From a virus: a stretch of DNA of 29,278 nucleotides. The position numbers and the translations under genes are program-made. Position 1 is the first letter of the stretch. Each line of letters starts with the position of its first letter. The DNA lies in IMG/VR virus record IMGVR_UViG_3300021960_000354, positions 1 through 29,278 of that record; one strand, given 5' to 3'. Below are positions 12,747-20,528 of this stretch, one piece after another. The notes under the pieces were generated by a model. It did no database searches and was not told the origin of the DNA. It saw only the letters and a list, made by a program, of their open reading frames with translations.

Positions 12747-14922
12747 ATTGTCCTGCAGCACCACCGGCAGTCTTTGCTGCGCCTGGTGGATAATTGTAAT
12801 TATAAGTGTTGTAATTGTTTGTAACATTATTTGTTGTACTGTTGTCAGAAGCATTTGTTGGTGCTGATAGTATCGCTGTACCTGCACCGCCTGCACCAGT
12901 GCCAGTTGCATCAGGAACGGCCGCGGCAGGTATTGCTGTTTGTGTTGCAGCAACTTGCATACCTAATGCCGCTTGAATCTTTTGCATTGCAGGCGCAAGT
13001 TCTTCAAGTCTTAATTTAGGATCAAAGACGCCGCCAGAAGGTACATCAATATTACTACTGAACCATCCAGGCATTTTTATTACACCAGAAGCTGCTGTTG
13101 GGAAACCGCCTTGTGCTAAACCTTGTAAAAGAGGCAAAGAACCTGCTATATTTTTACCAAGAGCTTCGAAGTCTAGATCGCCAGCCTTAATTTTAATTTT
13201 ACCAAACGATTCAAGCGCATTGCCAATTTTTGTCAAAGCATCTGCCGCTTTCGTTAGATCATCCGATTTATCAGCTAAAGATAACATTTCTGCAACCGGA
13301 CCTTTGTCGCCAGATAAGAAACCAAGTGCTGCTGATCCAAGATTTTTAAACGCTGACGATAGTTTGTCACCGGCGAAAGTAGATAATGCTTCACCTATGT
13401 CACTCATAGCCTTCTTTAAAGTTTCTGTACCACCAGCATTCTCAGCAAGTGCTGGTATAGACATAAGGGTTTCGACTTCGCTTTTAATTCTTTGAGCGAA
13501 ACCTTGATCGTCTGTAAATTTAGATATTGCGCCTTGTGCACCTGCTGCAATAGCTTCAGCGCCTTTGCCTAAAGAGAACGCAGCAAGACCTGCGCCAATA
13601 CCACCCATTGTAAGAGCAAACCCAGCAACATTTTTTCCTTCTATGCCTGGTAGAGACATAATAGAAAGTAATGTTTCAACTTCACTCTTTACTCTTTCAG
13701 CGAATGGTTTTCCTTCTGTAAAGGATTTAACGCCTGCTTGTCCACCTTCTGCAATAGCTTCTGCGCCTTTACCAATACTAAACGCAACAAGACCGGCACC
13801 AATGCCACCCATTGTTGCAATAAAACTAGCAGCGCCACCAAATCCTGCGTTTTTGTGGTCTAGAATATTAAGTAATGATGTTACTTCTTTGTGTACTCTT
13901 TCGCCAAAACCACCGCCACTAGAAAACTTATCGACATATGCTGCGCCATTTTGTACAACAGCGCCTACACCTTCAACGGCTTTACCTGCGCCAAAAAGTG
14001 CAAGACCAGCGCCAAGTGCGCCCATTACGGTTGGGAATTTAACAACCGCACCAGCTACTGTGCCCCAATTCCAACTGGTTGCCAAATTGACTAATTTTGT
14101 AACATCTGTAACAATGTTATCTACCCAATTACCACCGCCTCCAAACTTTTCTACTGCTGCGTTAATGCCTGCGCCAACACCTGCAACTGCTGAACCTGCA
14201 CCAAATGCAGCAAGACCAGCACCAAGTGCGCCCATTGTGGCAGAAACCCCTGCAACTGCTCCAGCAGTCATATTTGGCAAGTCTGCAATTGATAGTAATT
14301 TTTCTACATTACTTTTAATTCTTTCTGGCCAATTATCACCAGATGTAAATTTAGCAACCGCATCGCCGATACCGGCAATACCACCACCAATACCAAACGC
14401 AGCAAGGCCTACTCCTAATGCGCCCAATGTAAGACCTACGCCAGCAACATTTTTTACTGTCATACCCGGCAGGTCAGCGATTGATAATAATGTACTTACT
14501 TTGCTTTTGATAGCATCAGCATCAAGTGTGAGCATTGATGAAAGTCCCATCAACGCAGCACCACCAAGAGCAGCGAAACCTAATCCTTTACCAATACCAC
14601 TTGCAGCAGCACCAACGCCTGTGCCTACATTTTTTACACCTTCACCTCTAGGACCAGATTGAACAGGCTGTTTGTCTGCTAATGCAGCTGCTGCAGCCTG
14701 TTTACTTGCAATTTCTTTTGCAGCTTCAGCGGCTTTTGTTTGTCCTTCGACTAAGGCTTCTGTTAATTTTATAATATTATTTGATATTTCCATAGAAGTA
14801 TTACGAATAGTATCACTCAAACCTTCTCTTAAAGCTTTGAGAGAGTTACTACCAGTATTCCGCGTTAAATCCCCTTGGTCTTTAAGCGCGTTAATTACTT
14901 CTTGTAAGGTCGTATCAGCCAT
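12745..14922 (-). CDS. 29: Tail tape measure protein with internal repeats
   Basis: A 725-residue protein at the position of T4 gp29, downstream of the gp26 and gp51-like genes. Residues 1-100 are helical and charged. Residues 139-479 hold five repeats of 63-72 residues, each starting with a pattern like IKSxVxTLLSIADLPG (residues 139, 202, 270, 342, 411 and a last partial one at 479) and containing a Gly/Ala core such as GALGAGLAAF. The C-terminus has Ala-, Asn- and Tyr-rich low-complexity sequence. At roughly 0.15 nm per residue it would span about 109 nm, near a T4 tail. The hydrophobic, glycine-rich repeats suit a protein packed inside the tube. Assignment is by position and character, not by sequence match to gp29. 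Confidence 0.75.
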   Translation of the reverse strand: MADTTLQEVINALKDQGDLTRNTGSNSLKALREGLSDTIRNTSMEISNNIIKLTEALVEGQTKAAEAAKEIASKQAAAAALADKQPVQSGPRGEGVKNVGTGVGAAASGIGKGLGFAALGGAALMGLSSMLTLDADAIKSKVSTLLSIADLPGMTVKNVAGVGLTLGALGVGLAAFGIGGGIAGIGDAVAKFTSGDNWPERIKSNVEKLLSIADLPNMTAGAVAGVSATMGALGAGLAAFGAGSAVAGVGAGINAAVEKFGGGGNWVDNIVTDVTKLVNLATSWNWGTVAGAVVKFPTVMGALGAGLALFGAGKAVEGVGAVVQNGAAYVDKFSSGGGFGERVHKEVTSLLNILDHKNAGFGGAASFIATMGGIGAGLVAFSIGKGAEAIAEGGQAGVKSFTEGKPFAERVKSEVETLLSIMSLPGIEGKNVAGFALTMGGIGAGLAAFSLGKGAEAIAAGAQGAISKFTDDQGFAQRIKSEVETLMSIPALAENAGGTETLKKAMSDIGEALSTFAGDKLSSAFKNLGSAALGFLSGDKGPVAEMLSLADKSDDLTKAADALTKIGNALESFGKIKIKAGDLDFEALGKNIAGSLPLLQGLAQGGFPTAASGVIKMPGWFSSNIDVPSGGVFDPKLRLEELAPAMQKIQAALGMQVAATQTAIPAAAVPDATGTGAGGAGTAILSAPTNASDNSTTNNVTNNYNTYNYNYPPGAAKTAGGAAGQ
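13486..14508 (-). repeat. Five tandem protein repeats in the tape measure gene
   Basis: Repeat headers lie at residues 139, 202, 270, 342, 411 and 479, with spacings of 63, 68, 72, 69 and 68. Each unit has a helix (KSxVxxLLSI), a loop and a Gly/Ala hydrophobic core. The fourth and fifth units (GGIGAGLxAFSxGKGAEAIA) are the most alike. Confidence 0.8.
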
Positions 14923-14928
14923 TTAATT

Positions 14929-15102
14929 TCAGAAATTCCTTGTTCGGCGTTCTTTTTCTTCTTCATTATAATTTATTAACATATCCAAATAAAGGTCTCG
15001 TTCAAATGGTATAAGACTTTCAAGTTCAGTTATACTATATTTATGATGATGCACCATTGCAAACATGACTTGATAATAGTTTGTGAGGCTATTATAAGCC
15101 AT
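14929..15102 (-). CDS. 51: gp51-like small tail assembly chaperone ORF
   Basis: A 57-residue protein, MAYNSLTNYYQVMF then HHKYSITELESLIPFERDLY and a charged end. The HKYSxxELExxxPFERDxY pattern is what I associate with the gp51-type hub assembly protein of T4-like phages, though it is far shorter than T4 gp51 (249). It lies between gp26 and the tape measure, where other tailed phages place a frameshifted chaperone. Its ATG comes two bases after the gp26 stop and has no ribosome site at normal distance. A T TTT TTT slippery site just upstream would fuse it in frame to gp26 after a -1 shift. It may therefore be made mostly as a gp26 extension. Confidence 0.7.
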   Translation of the reverse strand: MAYNSLTNYYQVMFAMVHHHKYSITELESLIPFERDLYLDMLINYNEEEKERRTRNF

Positions 15103-15104
15103 GA

Positions 15105-15800
15105 TTAGATAAAAAAACTTGCCAGTCCTTCTACATCAAGACTTTTTTGTTTGCCTGATGCATCTTTATATTTAAGTGTGTGTTTAAGTTTTGGTACTGT
15201 TGCAAAAAATCTTTGCAAGTCTAATGCTGTCTTTGAACTAAGAGAATTTATAAAATCTTCTTGTTCTTGTCGTGTATGTTCTTTCATTAAAACAACTTCA
15301 TCGTCACCGACCAAAACCTTATCAATACAACCACAGATGATATCAGTCATAGCATCATCGTCGCCAATGTTATCGATCAAACTAAGAGAAGGATCTCTCA
15401 TCAAAATTGTTACATCTTTTGATGCTTCAATTTCATACTTATGGTTCTTGTCAAACTGGACAGTTACTTTGTCTAGATCAACAGAAACATCATACTGTTG
15501 TTCATCATCTGGATCAGTAATCTTCAATTCAACAAGATTTGATACTGATTTTGATCTTAGATTTAAAAAGATATATTCAACATCATATGATGCCAAACTA
15601 CCAACATCAAGGTCACCAATGACACAGTTGTTAATAATTTGAATCACGGCCTCTGTAATCTCTTTTGCTTCTCCGCTTTGAAGAGCAACCAAAAGAATTT
15701 TTTCTTCTTTTACAGTAAAAGGACGATATTTAATAGTTTTCTTTTTGTTAGAAGGTAATTCCAACATAAAAGTTGGCGATTCAATTTTAGGCAAAGCCAT
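15105..15800 (-). CDS. 26: Baseplate hub/tail assembly protein gp26
   Basis: A 231-residue protein starting MALPKIESPTFMLELPSNKK with KYRPFTVKEEKILLVALQSG and a C-terminal TRQEQEDFINSL ... LQRFFATVPKLKH segment, the pattern of T4 gp26-like proteins. T4 gp26 (208 residues) is needed for hub assembly. Its place before the gp51-like ORF and the tape measure is like that of tail assembly chaperones in siphophages and Mu/P2-like phages. The gene ends in a T7 run three codons before TAA. It follows gp54 by 19 bases in the leftward operon. Confidence 0.82.
   Translation of the reverse strand: MALPKIESPTFMLELPSNKKKTIKYRPFTVKEEKILLVALQSGEAKEITEAVIQIINNCVIGDLDVGSLASYDVEYIFLNLRSKSVSNLVELKITDPDDEQQYDVSVDLDKVTVQFDKNHKYEIEASKDVTILMRDPSLSLIDNIGDDDAMTDIICGCIDKVLVGDDEVVLMKEHTRQEQEDFINSLSSKTALDLQRFFATVPKLKHTLKYKDASGKQKSLDVEGLASFFI
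15111..15131 (-). promoter_or_regulatory. Candidate -1 frameshift signal (slippery site plus SD-like element)
   Basis: In the gp26 frame the codons read AGT TTT TTT ATC TAA, giving the heptamer T TTT TTT at 15117-15111. GAAGGA (15131-15126) lies eight bases upstream, like the internal Shine-Dalgarno that stimulates shifting in dnaX. A weak stem GGCT/AGCC follows. A -1 shift continues TAT CTA ATC ATG into the gp51-like ORF. Confidence 0.65.
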
Positions 15801-15819
15801 AATATTTCACTCCATTCAG

Positions 15820-16581
15820 TTAAAATGATTTAAGGATTGTACTCACACCAGTTACTTGATTAATTGCGTCTTGAATACCGGTTGGTTTTTTAATTGTGCT
15901 GATAACGCCAGCGATAGAACCAAGTTGAGCAAGTCTTGTAAAGAAACCTATGCCACTTGGTTTGTGTAATCCTGGATTAATGCCATCCAGTTTTCTTGTG
16001 GTATAATATGTATATGTAAATTCTACAGGCAATTTAATTAATGTATCATTTTGTTCCCAACCCATAGAAACAGCACCGACCTGTATTGGAAATGCACCAT
16101 GTAAAGTATATTCGATACCTTGGCCTGTAGAACCTAGATCAGAAAAACCACGAATTACCATTCTCGTTTCATAATCTTCTTTAAAACCAATTTCTCTATG
16201 TTGTCTACCGCCGTCTAGTATCGTGTTTGGACTTTCGTCTGTGCCTTCGATAACATAATCTAACCAAGTCTGAAAGAACTTTAGTATTTTATAGTTACTA
16301 TCAACGAAAAAGGTACATTGCACATTTTCTGAAGCACGAGACATAGGCAGTTTTGTAACATCGCCATAGGCTTGCTTTCTGTAATCAAATGTATTAATAT
16401 TCTTACCTGGCAAGCTTGTTGTGTCGCAGAAGAAAGACAAGTCTTGTGCAGACACGGCTGTTTGACCAGCAAAAGAACGAATCTTAGGTGGTGCGTCACA
16501 CTGTACAAGAAACTTGTTTGCTTGTGCGAGACCTCCGTATCCTTGCATTGTCGATTTAAATGCTTCTACATTAAAAGCCAT
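15820..16581 (-). CDS. 54: Baseplate tail tube initiator gp54
   Basis: A 253-residue protein with the tube-protein fold pattern: NKFLVQCDAPP near the start, FCDTTSLPGKNINTFDYRKQAYGD, VQCTFFVDSNYKILKFFQTWLDYV and a C-terminal YTLHGAFPIQVGAVSMGWEQND beta segment. In T4, gp54 (320 residues) sits on gp48 and starts tube (gp19) polymerisation. It could also be read as a general gp19-like tube protein; the position beside gp26 and the tape measure, in the baseplate cluster, favours gp54. It begins two bases after the gp2-like gene ends. Confidence 0.75.
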   Translation of the reverse strand: MAFNVEAFKSTMQGYGGLAQANKFLVQCDAPPKIRSFAGQTAVSAQDLSFFCDTTSLPGKNINTFDYRKQAYGDVTKLPMSRASENVQCTFFVDSNYKILKFFQTWLDYVIEGTDESPNTILDGGRQHREIGFKEDYETRMVIRGFSDLGSTGQGIEYTLHGAFPIQVGAVSMGWEQNDTLIKLPVEFTYTYYTTRKLDGINPGLHKPSGIGFFTRLAQLGSIAGVISTIKKPTGIQDAINQVTGVSTILKSF

Positions 16582-16583
16582 AT

Positions 16584-17183
16584 CTATTGTCCTCTAACAA
16601 TTTTTCGTGATTCTTGTTGTACAAATCTTTTATTCTTCTTCGCAAACCTTTCAAGAGGTAGAAACAATGCAATGTCCCATTCTGAAGGAAATACATACCA
16701 GAATTTAGAATCCATTTGATTTGTCAAATAATGTTTGATACATGGTTTAAAAAATCTAAATTTTGCCGCAGAACTTAAAATCTGATAATTCATTCTAAGT
16801 CTGGTTGTTTCATCAAATCTTTGGTTGACACTCAAATCATACAAAGCGTCCATTAACTTCGCTCTTAATTCTAGTGGAAGATAATGCATATTGATACCTA
16901 AGAAACCTCCTGGTGCCTTCTTAAAAGGAAATACAAGAGGAAATCTGTCATAGTATGGCAAAGTCTCTTTATGTTTTGGATCATAATAAAACATATACAT
17001 GTCGCCAATACGCATCCGAGATTTAAATCTACTCGTTTCGGATTGAATCAACGATCTTTCGTTGATTCTACGTCTATTTCCTGCTGCTTCACGATACCAA
17101 TCCCTTGCCTGCTGTGTACGAGCCGGTATTTGACCAGCACGAACGCCTTGTGTCAAGAGTGTATCGAATGTGGTAACTGCCAT
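16584..17183 (-). CDS. 2: gp2-like DNA end protector / head completion protein
   Basis: A 199-residue basic protein with a central MRIGDMYMFYYDPKHKETLP followed by YYDRFPLVFPF and GGFLGINMHYLPLELRAKLMDALY, a strongly conserved block in T4-like phages that I associate with gp2, which binds DNA ends in the filled head. T4 gp2 is longer (274). The following SSAAKFRFFKPCIKHY and a C-terminal Lys/Arg-rich tail support DNA binding. It sits directly after gp4 with one base between, as genes 2 and 4 neighbour each other in T4. The block recognition is good; the name gp2 rests on memory and position. Confidence 0.6.
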   Translation of the reverse strand: MAVTTFDTLLTQGVRAGQIPARTQQARDWYREAAGNRRRINERSLIQSETSRFKSRMRIGDMYMFYYDPKHKETLPYYDRFPLVFPFKKAPGGFLGINMHYLPLELRAKLMDALYDLSVNQRFDETTRLRMNYQILSSAAKFRFFKPCIKHYLTNQMDSKFWYVFPSEWDIALFLPLERFAKKNKRFVQQESRKIVRGQ

Positions 17184-17184
17184 T

Positions 17185-17619
17185 TTACTTTATACCTAGT
17201 TCTATTTCTGTCATTAACATAAATTTCCATCCTCTATCTAAACAAAATTCTTCCGCAGCCTTCCACTTCGCTTGATTTACACCCCATGTATATACTTCAT
17301 TTATATACCTTTTTGTTGCCTTCTCTTGTTTTTTTGGCGCCAAAACTTGACTTTTAGGTTTCACTTCTATCATTAGTGTCTCTTTTATACCATTATTTAT
17401 TTTTTTTACAATAAAATCTGGAAAATATCTATGCCATTTATTGTCTATTGGACTTTTATATGGTATAAACAACTCTTCAGATGACCATTGTACAATCTCT
17501 GGATGTTCGTCTAAATTCTTCATAAGCTTAAATTCCCACAAACTTCTATAGACTATATTTGTAGGATCACCTTTGTATTTGTTCGGATTTTTAGGTTTGA
17601 ACTTACCTTTATAACTCAT
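17185..17619 (-). CDS. 4: Head completion protein gp4
   Basis: A 144-residue protein close to T4 gp4 (150 residues). It starts with a basic YKGKFKPKNPNKYKGDPTNI and has YRSLWEFKLMKNLDEHPEIV, FPDFIVKKINNGIKETLMIEVKPKSQ and a C-terminal ICL-type strand region. The PDF ... IEVKPK pattern is the PD-(D/E)xK nuclease core, consistent with gp4 trimming DNA ends before tails are joined. It is the first gene of the leftward virion operon, read from the late promoter at 17668-17675. Confidence 0.88.
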   Translation of the reverse strand: MSYKGKFKPKNPNKYKGDPTNIVYRSLWEFKLMKNLDEHPEIVQWSSEELFIPYKSPIDNKWHRYFPDFIVKKINNGIKETLMIEVKPKSQVLAPKKQEKATKRYINEVYTWGVNQAKWKAAEEFCLDRGWKFMLMTEIELGIK

Positions 17620-17644
17620 TACTAAGGACCTTTTGAAAATTCTT

Positions 17645-17652
17645 TATAAATA
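17645..17652 (+). promoter_or_regulatory. Late promoter TATAAATA for gp48 and the baseplate operon
   Basis: An exact TATAAATA lies 42 bases before the gp48 ATG at 17695. A start near 17658 is expected. It faces the minus-strand late promoter 15 bases away. Confidence 0.8.
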
Positions 17653-17667
17653 AAAATACTACAAGTG

Positions 17668-17675
17668 TATTTATA
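17668..17675 (-). promoter_or_regulatory. Late promoter TATAAATA (minus strand) for gp4 and the tail operon
   Basis: The plus strand reads TATTTATA, an exact TATAAATA leftward. A start near 17662 is expected, about 40 bases before the gp4 ATG at 17619. It lies inside the leader of the rightward transcript. Confidence 0.8.
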
Positions 17676-17694
17676 ACACCACAAGGACAAATGA

Positions 17695-18612
17695 ATGAGT
17701 ACTCCCGAAGGAAAAAGACTTAGAAAGAAAAACGAAAGAAGTTTTAGCCAATTTTCTTTTCCAGATAATATTGGTTCACACGCTATTGTTTTGATTTTTA
17801 AAAAGTATTCTTTTGCACAAAGAAGGGTACAAACAGCCGTCGGCGAATCATTTCCTTCTTCATCAATCATGTTACCTTTGCCTGAACAATTGCTTGATAA
17901 CGCTTCTCTACGAGTAAGAGGTGAAGAACTAGGCGCTATCGGAGCAAATGTAGCAACTGCTAGTGGCGGTCTTAGAGACACTTTGCAAGGCGGCGGAGAT
18001 GTTGTAGAATCATTAATGAGAAATTTAGGTGTAACAGATTGGAAATCTGCTGGAAATCTTGCTGGTCAAGTAGGTGCATCGATGGCAAAAGAAGCATTAT
18101 CAAAAGTTCTTCCAGGCGCACAAAAAGGATTAGAAGCGGGTGTTGGTATGACATTTAATCCATATCAAGCACTTACTTTTGGTGGTGTTGAATTAAAAGC
18201 CTTCACAATGGACTGGACACTTGCGCCGACGACAAGAAGTGAAGCTGAACGATTAAAGAAAATTATTAAACAAATAAGATATCATGTACATCCTGAATAT
18301 AAGAATATGACAGGCACAAATGCCGCAGCTTCAGCGGCGTCTAGTCGTGCGTTTTTAGAATATCCAGACATGGTTGATATTAAGATACTTGGATCAAATG
18401 ATGATGCAATTATTCAATTTAAAACATGTATGGTAAGTCAATTTCAAGTAAACTATGCAGGCGCAGGTGAACTTGCTTTCTTAGAAGGCGGTGATCCAGC
18501 AGTTGTTAAATTATCAATGACATTAACAGAGTCAGAGATTTGGACAAAAGAAGATTATAACACATCCGATGCATCTGCGAATAATAAAGCAAATGCAGCT
18601 ATATTTACCTGA
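17695..18612 (+). CDS. 48: Baseplate tail tube cap gp48
   Basis: gp48 caps the baseplate and, with gp54, starts the tail tube. The 305-residue sequence has the typical start SFSQFSFPDNIGSHAIVLIFKKY, a Gly/Ala-rich middle, and the C-terminal GGVELKAFTMDWTLAPTTRSEAERLKKI ... VSQFQVNYAGAGELAFLEGGDPAVVKLSMTLTE, the tube-like fold. T4 gp48 is 364 residues. It is first in the rightward baseplate operon. In T4, 48 and 54 are neighbours on one strand; here they are on opposite strands with gp4 and gp2 between. Confidence 0.88.
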   Translation: MSTPEGKRLRKKNERSFSQFSFPDNIGSHAIVLIFKKYSFAQRRVQTAVGESFPSSSIMLPLPEQLLDNASLRVRGEELGAIGANVATASGGLRDTLQGGGDVVESLMRNLGVTDWKSAGNLAGQVGASMAKEALSKVLPGAQKGLEAGVGMTFNPYQALTFGGVELKAFTMDWTLAPTTRSEAERLKKIIKQIRYHVHPEYKNMTGTNAAASAASSRAFLEYPDMVDIKILGSNDDAIIQFKTCMVSQFQVNYAGAGELAFLEGGDPAVVKLSMTLTESEIWTKEDYNTSDASANNKANAAIFT

Positions 18613-18622
18613 GGTATAATAA

Positions 18623-19249
18623 ATGTCAAGATATTTCGAATTTTTTCCAAAAACAAATTATGCTTTTGCTAATTCTTCTTTTTCAGTAGAGAAAGTTATT
18701 AGTAATATTTCTTTGAAAACAAAAGTTATTGATGAAATTGGCGCTGATGATCCTTATCTATTTCTTCCATATACCGTGAAAGAGGGAGAAAGACCAGAAG
18801 ATATTGCAGACTTTTATTATGACTCAACTGATTATGTTTGGCTTGTTCTTATGTCAAATAACATTGTTGATCCTTATACACAATGGCCAAAATCACACGA
18901 AGATTTTATTGCGTATTTTAGAAAGAAGTACGCAAGTCGGTCGTTGCCAGCAGGCACTGATCCTATTGAATGGGGTCAAAACACAACACGAACCGATAAC
19001 ATAGTTCATTATAAAAAAAATATCCTTGACCTAGAAGGAAACATCATCGACACACATTTTATAAGTCCTGATTCTTATACATTATCTTCAACTTTTAATT
19101 CCGGTGATTTTGTTGGCGGCGATTGGACTGCTGTTAGATATTATGATTATGAAGATGAAGAAAATGAAAGCAAAAGAAACATCTTGCTCGTGAACGACGA
19201 ATACAAATTAATTGCAGAAAATAACTTGAAAAGACTTTTAAATGCCTGA
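18623..19249 (+). CDS. 53: Baseplate wedge protein gp53
   Basis: A 208-residue protein with SRYFEFFPKTNYAF at the N-terminus and the conserved block YTVKEGERPEDIADFYYDST followed by DYVWLVLMSNNIVDPYTQWPKSHEDF, a LysM-like segment characteristic of gp53. In T4 (196 residues) gp53 locks wedges into the baseplate ring. It overlaps the gp27 start by eight bases, so the two are translationally coupled. Spacing to gp48 is 10 bases. Confidence 0.93.
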   Translation: MSRYFEFFPKTNYAFANSSFSVEKVISNISLKTKVIDEIGADDPYLFLPYTVKEGERPEDIADFYYDSTDYVWLVLMSNNIVDPYTQWPKSHEDFIAYFRKKYASRSLPAGTDPIEWGQNTTRTDNIVHYKKNILDLEGNIIDTHFISPDSYTLSSTFNSGDFVGGDWTAVRYYDYEDEENESKRNILLVNDEYKLIAENNLKRLLNA

Positions 19250-20528
19250 TAATATTGCAGATGTTGGATATTATGTTATAGATGAAGCTATTCTCAAAGA
19301 ATATGTGGAGAATGGCCGCACCTATAATATTGCTCAGTATATAGCTGCATTTACTATTACTGAATCTATTAATTCTGCTGTTCTATATGCAACATTGACT
19401 ATTATTGATAGTGCTGATATAATTAATAATTTCCCTATTATTGGTGAAGAAATTATAACAATTGCCTATACAGACTCGAATAAAAATCAAATTAGACAAG
19501 ACTTTCTCGTTTATGCTGTGACTGGTTTAGGTGCTAGTTCACAACAAAATTCACAACTGTATACTTTAGAGTTATGTTCTCCTCAACTTATCATGAGTCG
19601 TTCTAAACTAATTCAAAAGTCGTATACTGGTACAACAACAGAGATTGCTAAAAAAGTTTTTGAACAATATCTTATAGATGAAAGTAGAACTCTTCTACCA
19701 AACACAAGACAAGAAATACAGTTTGAAGATTCAGCTGGTACACAAACACTTGTAATACCTGCTTTATCACCTTTAAGTACTATTGATTTTTTGAAAAGAA
19801 AATCGTTTGCGCCTGACAATTTAAGTTCTCATTATCTTTTCTTTCAAACAAGAACCGCATATAAGATGATGACATATGAAAAATTAGTCAAAGATGCAAA
19901 AACAAATTTTCCAGATAAAAATGTATATAATCATTCTATTATGGATTCTGCCAGTGCAAAAGATAAATTTGAAGCCATGAAAAATATTTTAGTTTTCTCG
20001 ATACCTCAAATTCAAAATACATTAGATGAAATTAACGAAGGGTCTATGCTTTCTGATACAATTGAAGTAGATATTTTAAACAAACAATACATCGTTCATC
20101 CTTATCAGTATAAAGACAATTATGAAGACTATACGCATTTAGATAGAACCGTTAGATTTAAACATACCGACGGATATATCGAAAGATTTTTTGATGAAAA
20201 GATTGTAAGTGATTTAATCTTTGTTGATGATGATAGACCAAATCAAAACTATATTAAAATAACACCACATAGACGGTCAAGTTCTTTCTATCTTGGTAGT
20301 ATTGTATGTAAGATCGAAATTTATGGTAGAAATGATTTATCTTGTGGTGATGTTCTTAAATTAAATATTCCAGAATATGCGATTAATGAAAAAAATTCTG
20401 AGAAGAAGGAGAATAAATCTTTCTCTGGATTTTGGTTAATAAATGATATTGTACATAAGTTTGAAGGTAAAGAATATAAGTGTGAATTAACACTTACCAA
20501 AGACTTAAGAAAAGATGGAGTTGATTAA
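19242..20528 (+). CDS. 27: Baseplate central hub gp27
   Basis: A 428-residue protein with the hub pattern FTITESINSAVLYATLTIIDSAD near residue 34, FPIIGEEIITIAYTDSN, a YTLELCSPQLIMSRSKLIQKSYTG block and a C-terminal SGFWLINDIVHKFEGKEYKCELTL strand. In T4 gp27 (391 residues) forms the trimeric torus on which gp5 sits. It overlaps gp53 at the start and gp5 by one base at the end (TAATG), which suits co-assembly of gp27 and gp5. Confidence 0.88.
   Translation: MPDNIADVGYYVIDEAILKEYVENGRTYNIAQYIAAFTITESINSAVLYATLTIIDSADIINNFPIIGEEIITIAYTDSNKNQIRQDFLVYAVTGLGASSQQNSQLYTLELCSPQLIMSRSKLIQKSYTGTTTEIAKKVFEQYLIDESRTLLPNTRQEIQFEDSAGTQTLVIPALSPLSTIDFLKRKSFAPDNLSSHYLFFQTRTAYKMMTYEKLVKDAKTNFPDKNVYNHSIMDSASAKDKFEAMKNILVFSIPQIQNTLDEINEGSMLSDTIEVDILNKQYIVHPYQYKDNYEDYTHLDRTVRFKHTDGYIERFFDEKIVSDLIFVDDDRPNQNYIKITPHRRSSSFYLGSIVCKIEIYGRNDLSCGDVLKLNIPEYAINEKNSEKKENKSFSGFWLINDIVHKFEGKEYKCELTLTKDLRKDGVD

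Noticed and set aside
13565-14662. 365-residue open frame on the plus strand
   Set aside because: It lies wholly opposite the tape measure gene; the Pro/Ala-rich product mirrors that gene's Gly/Ala repeats, and it has no promoter or ribosome site.
15036-15043. CATAAATA on the minus strand before the tape measure gene
   Set aside because: Only 7 of 8 bases match, and it lies within the gp51-like coding sequence.
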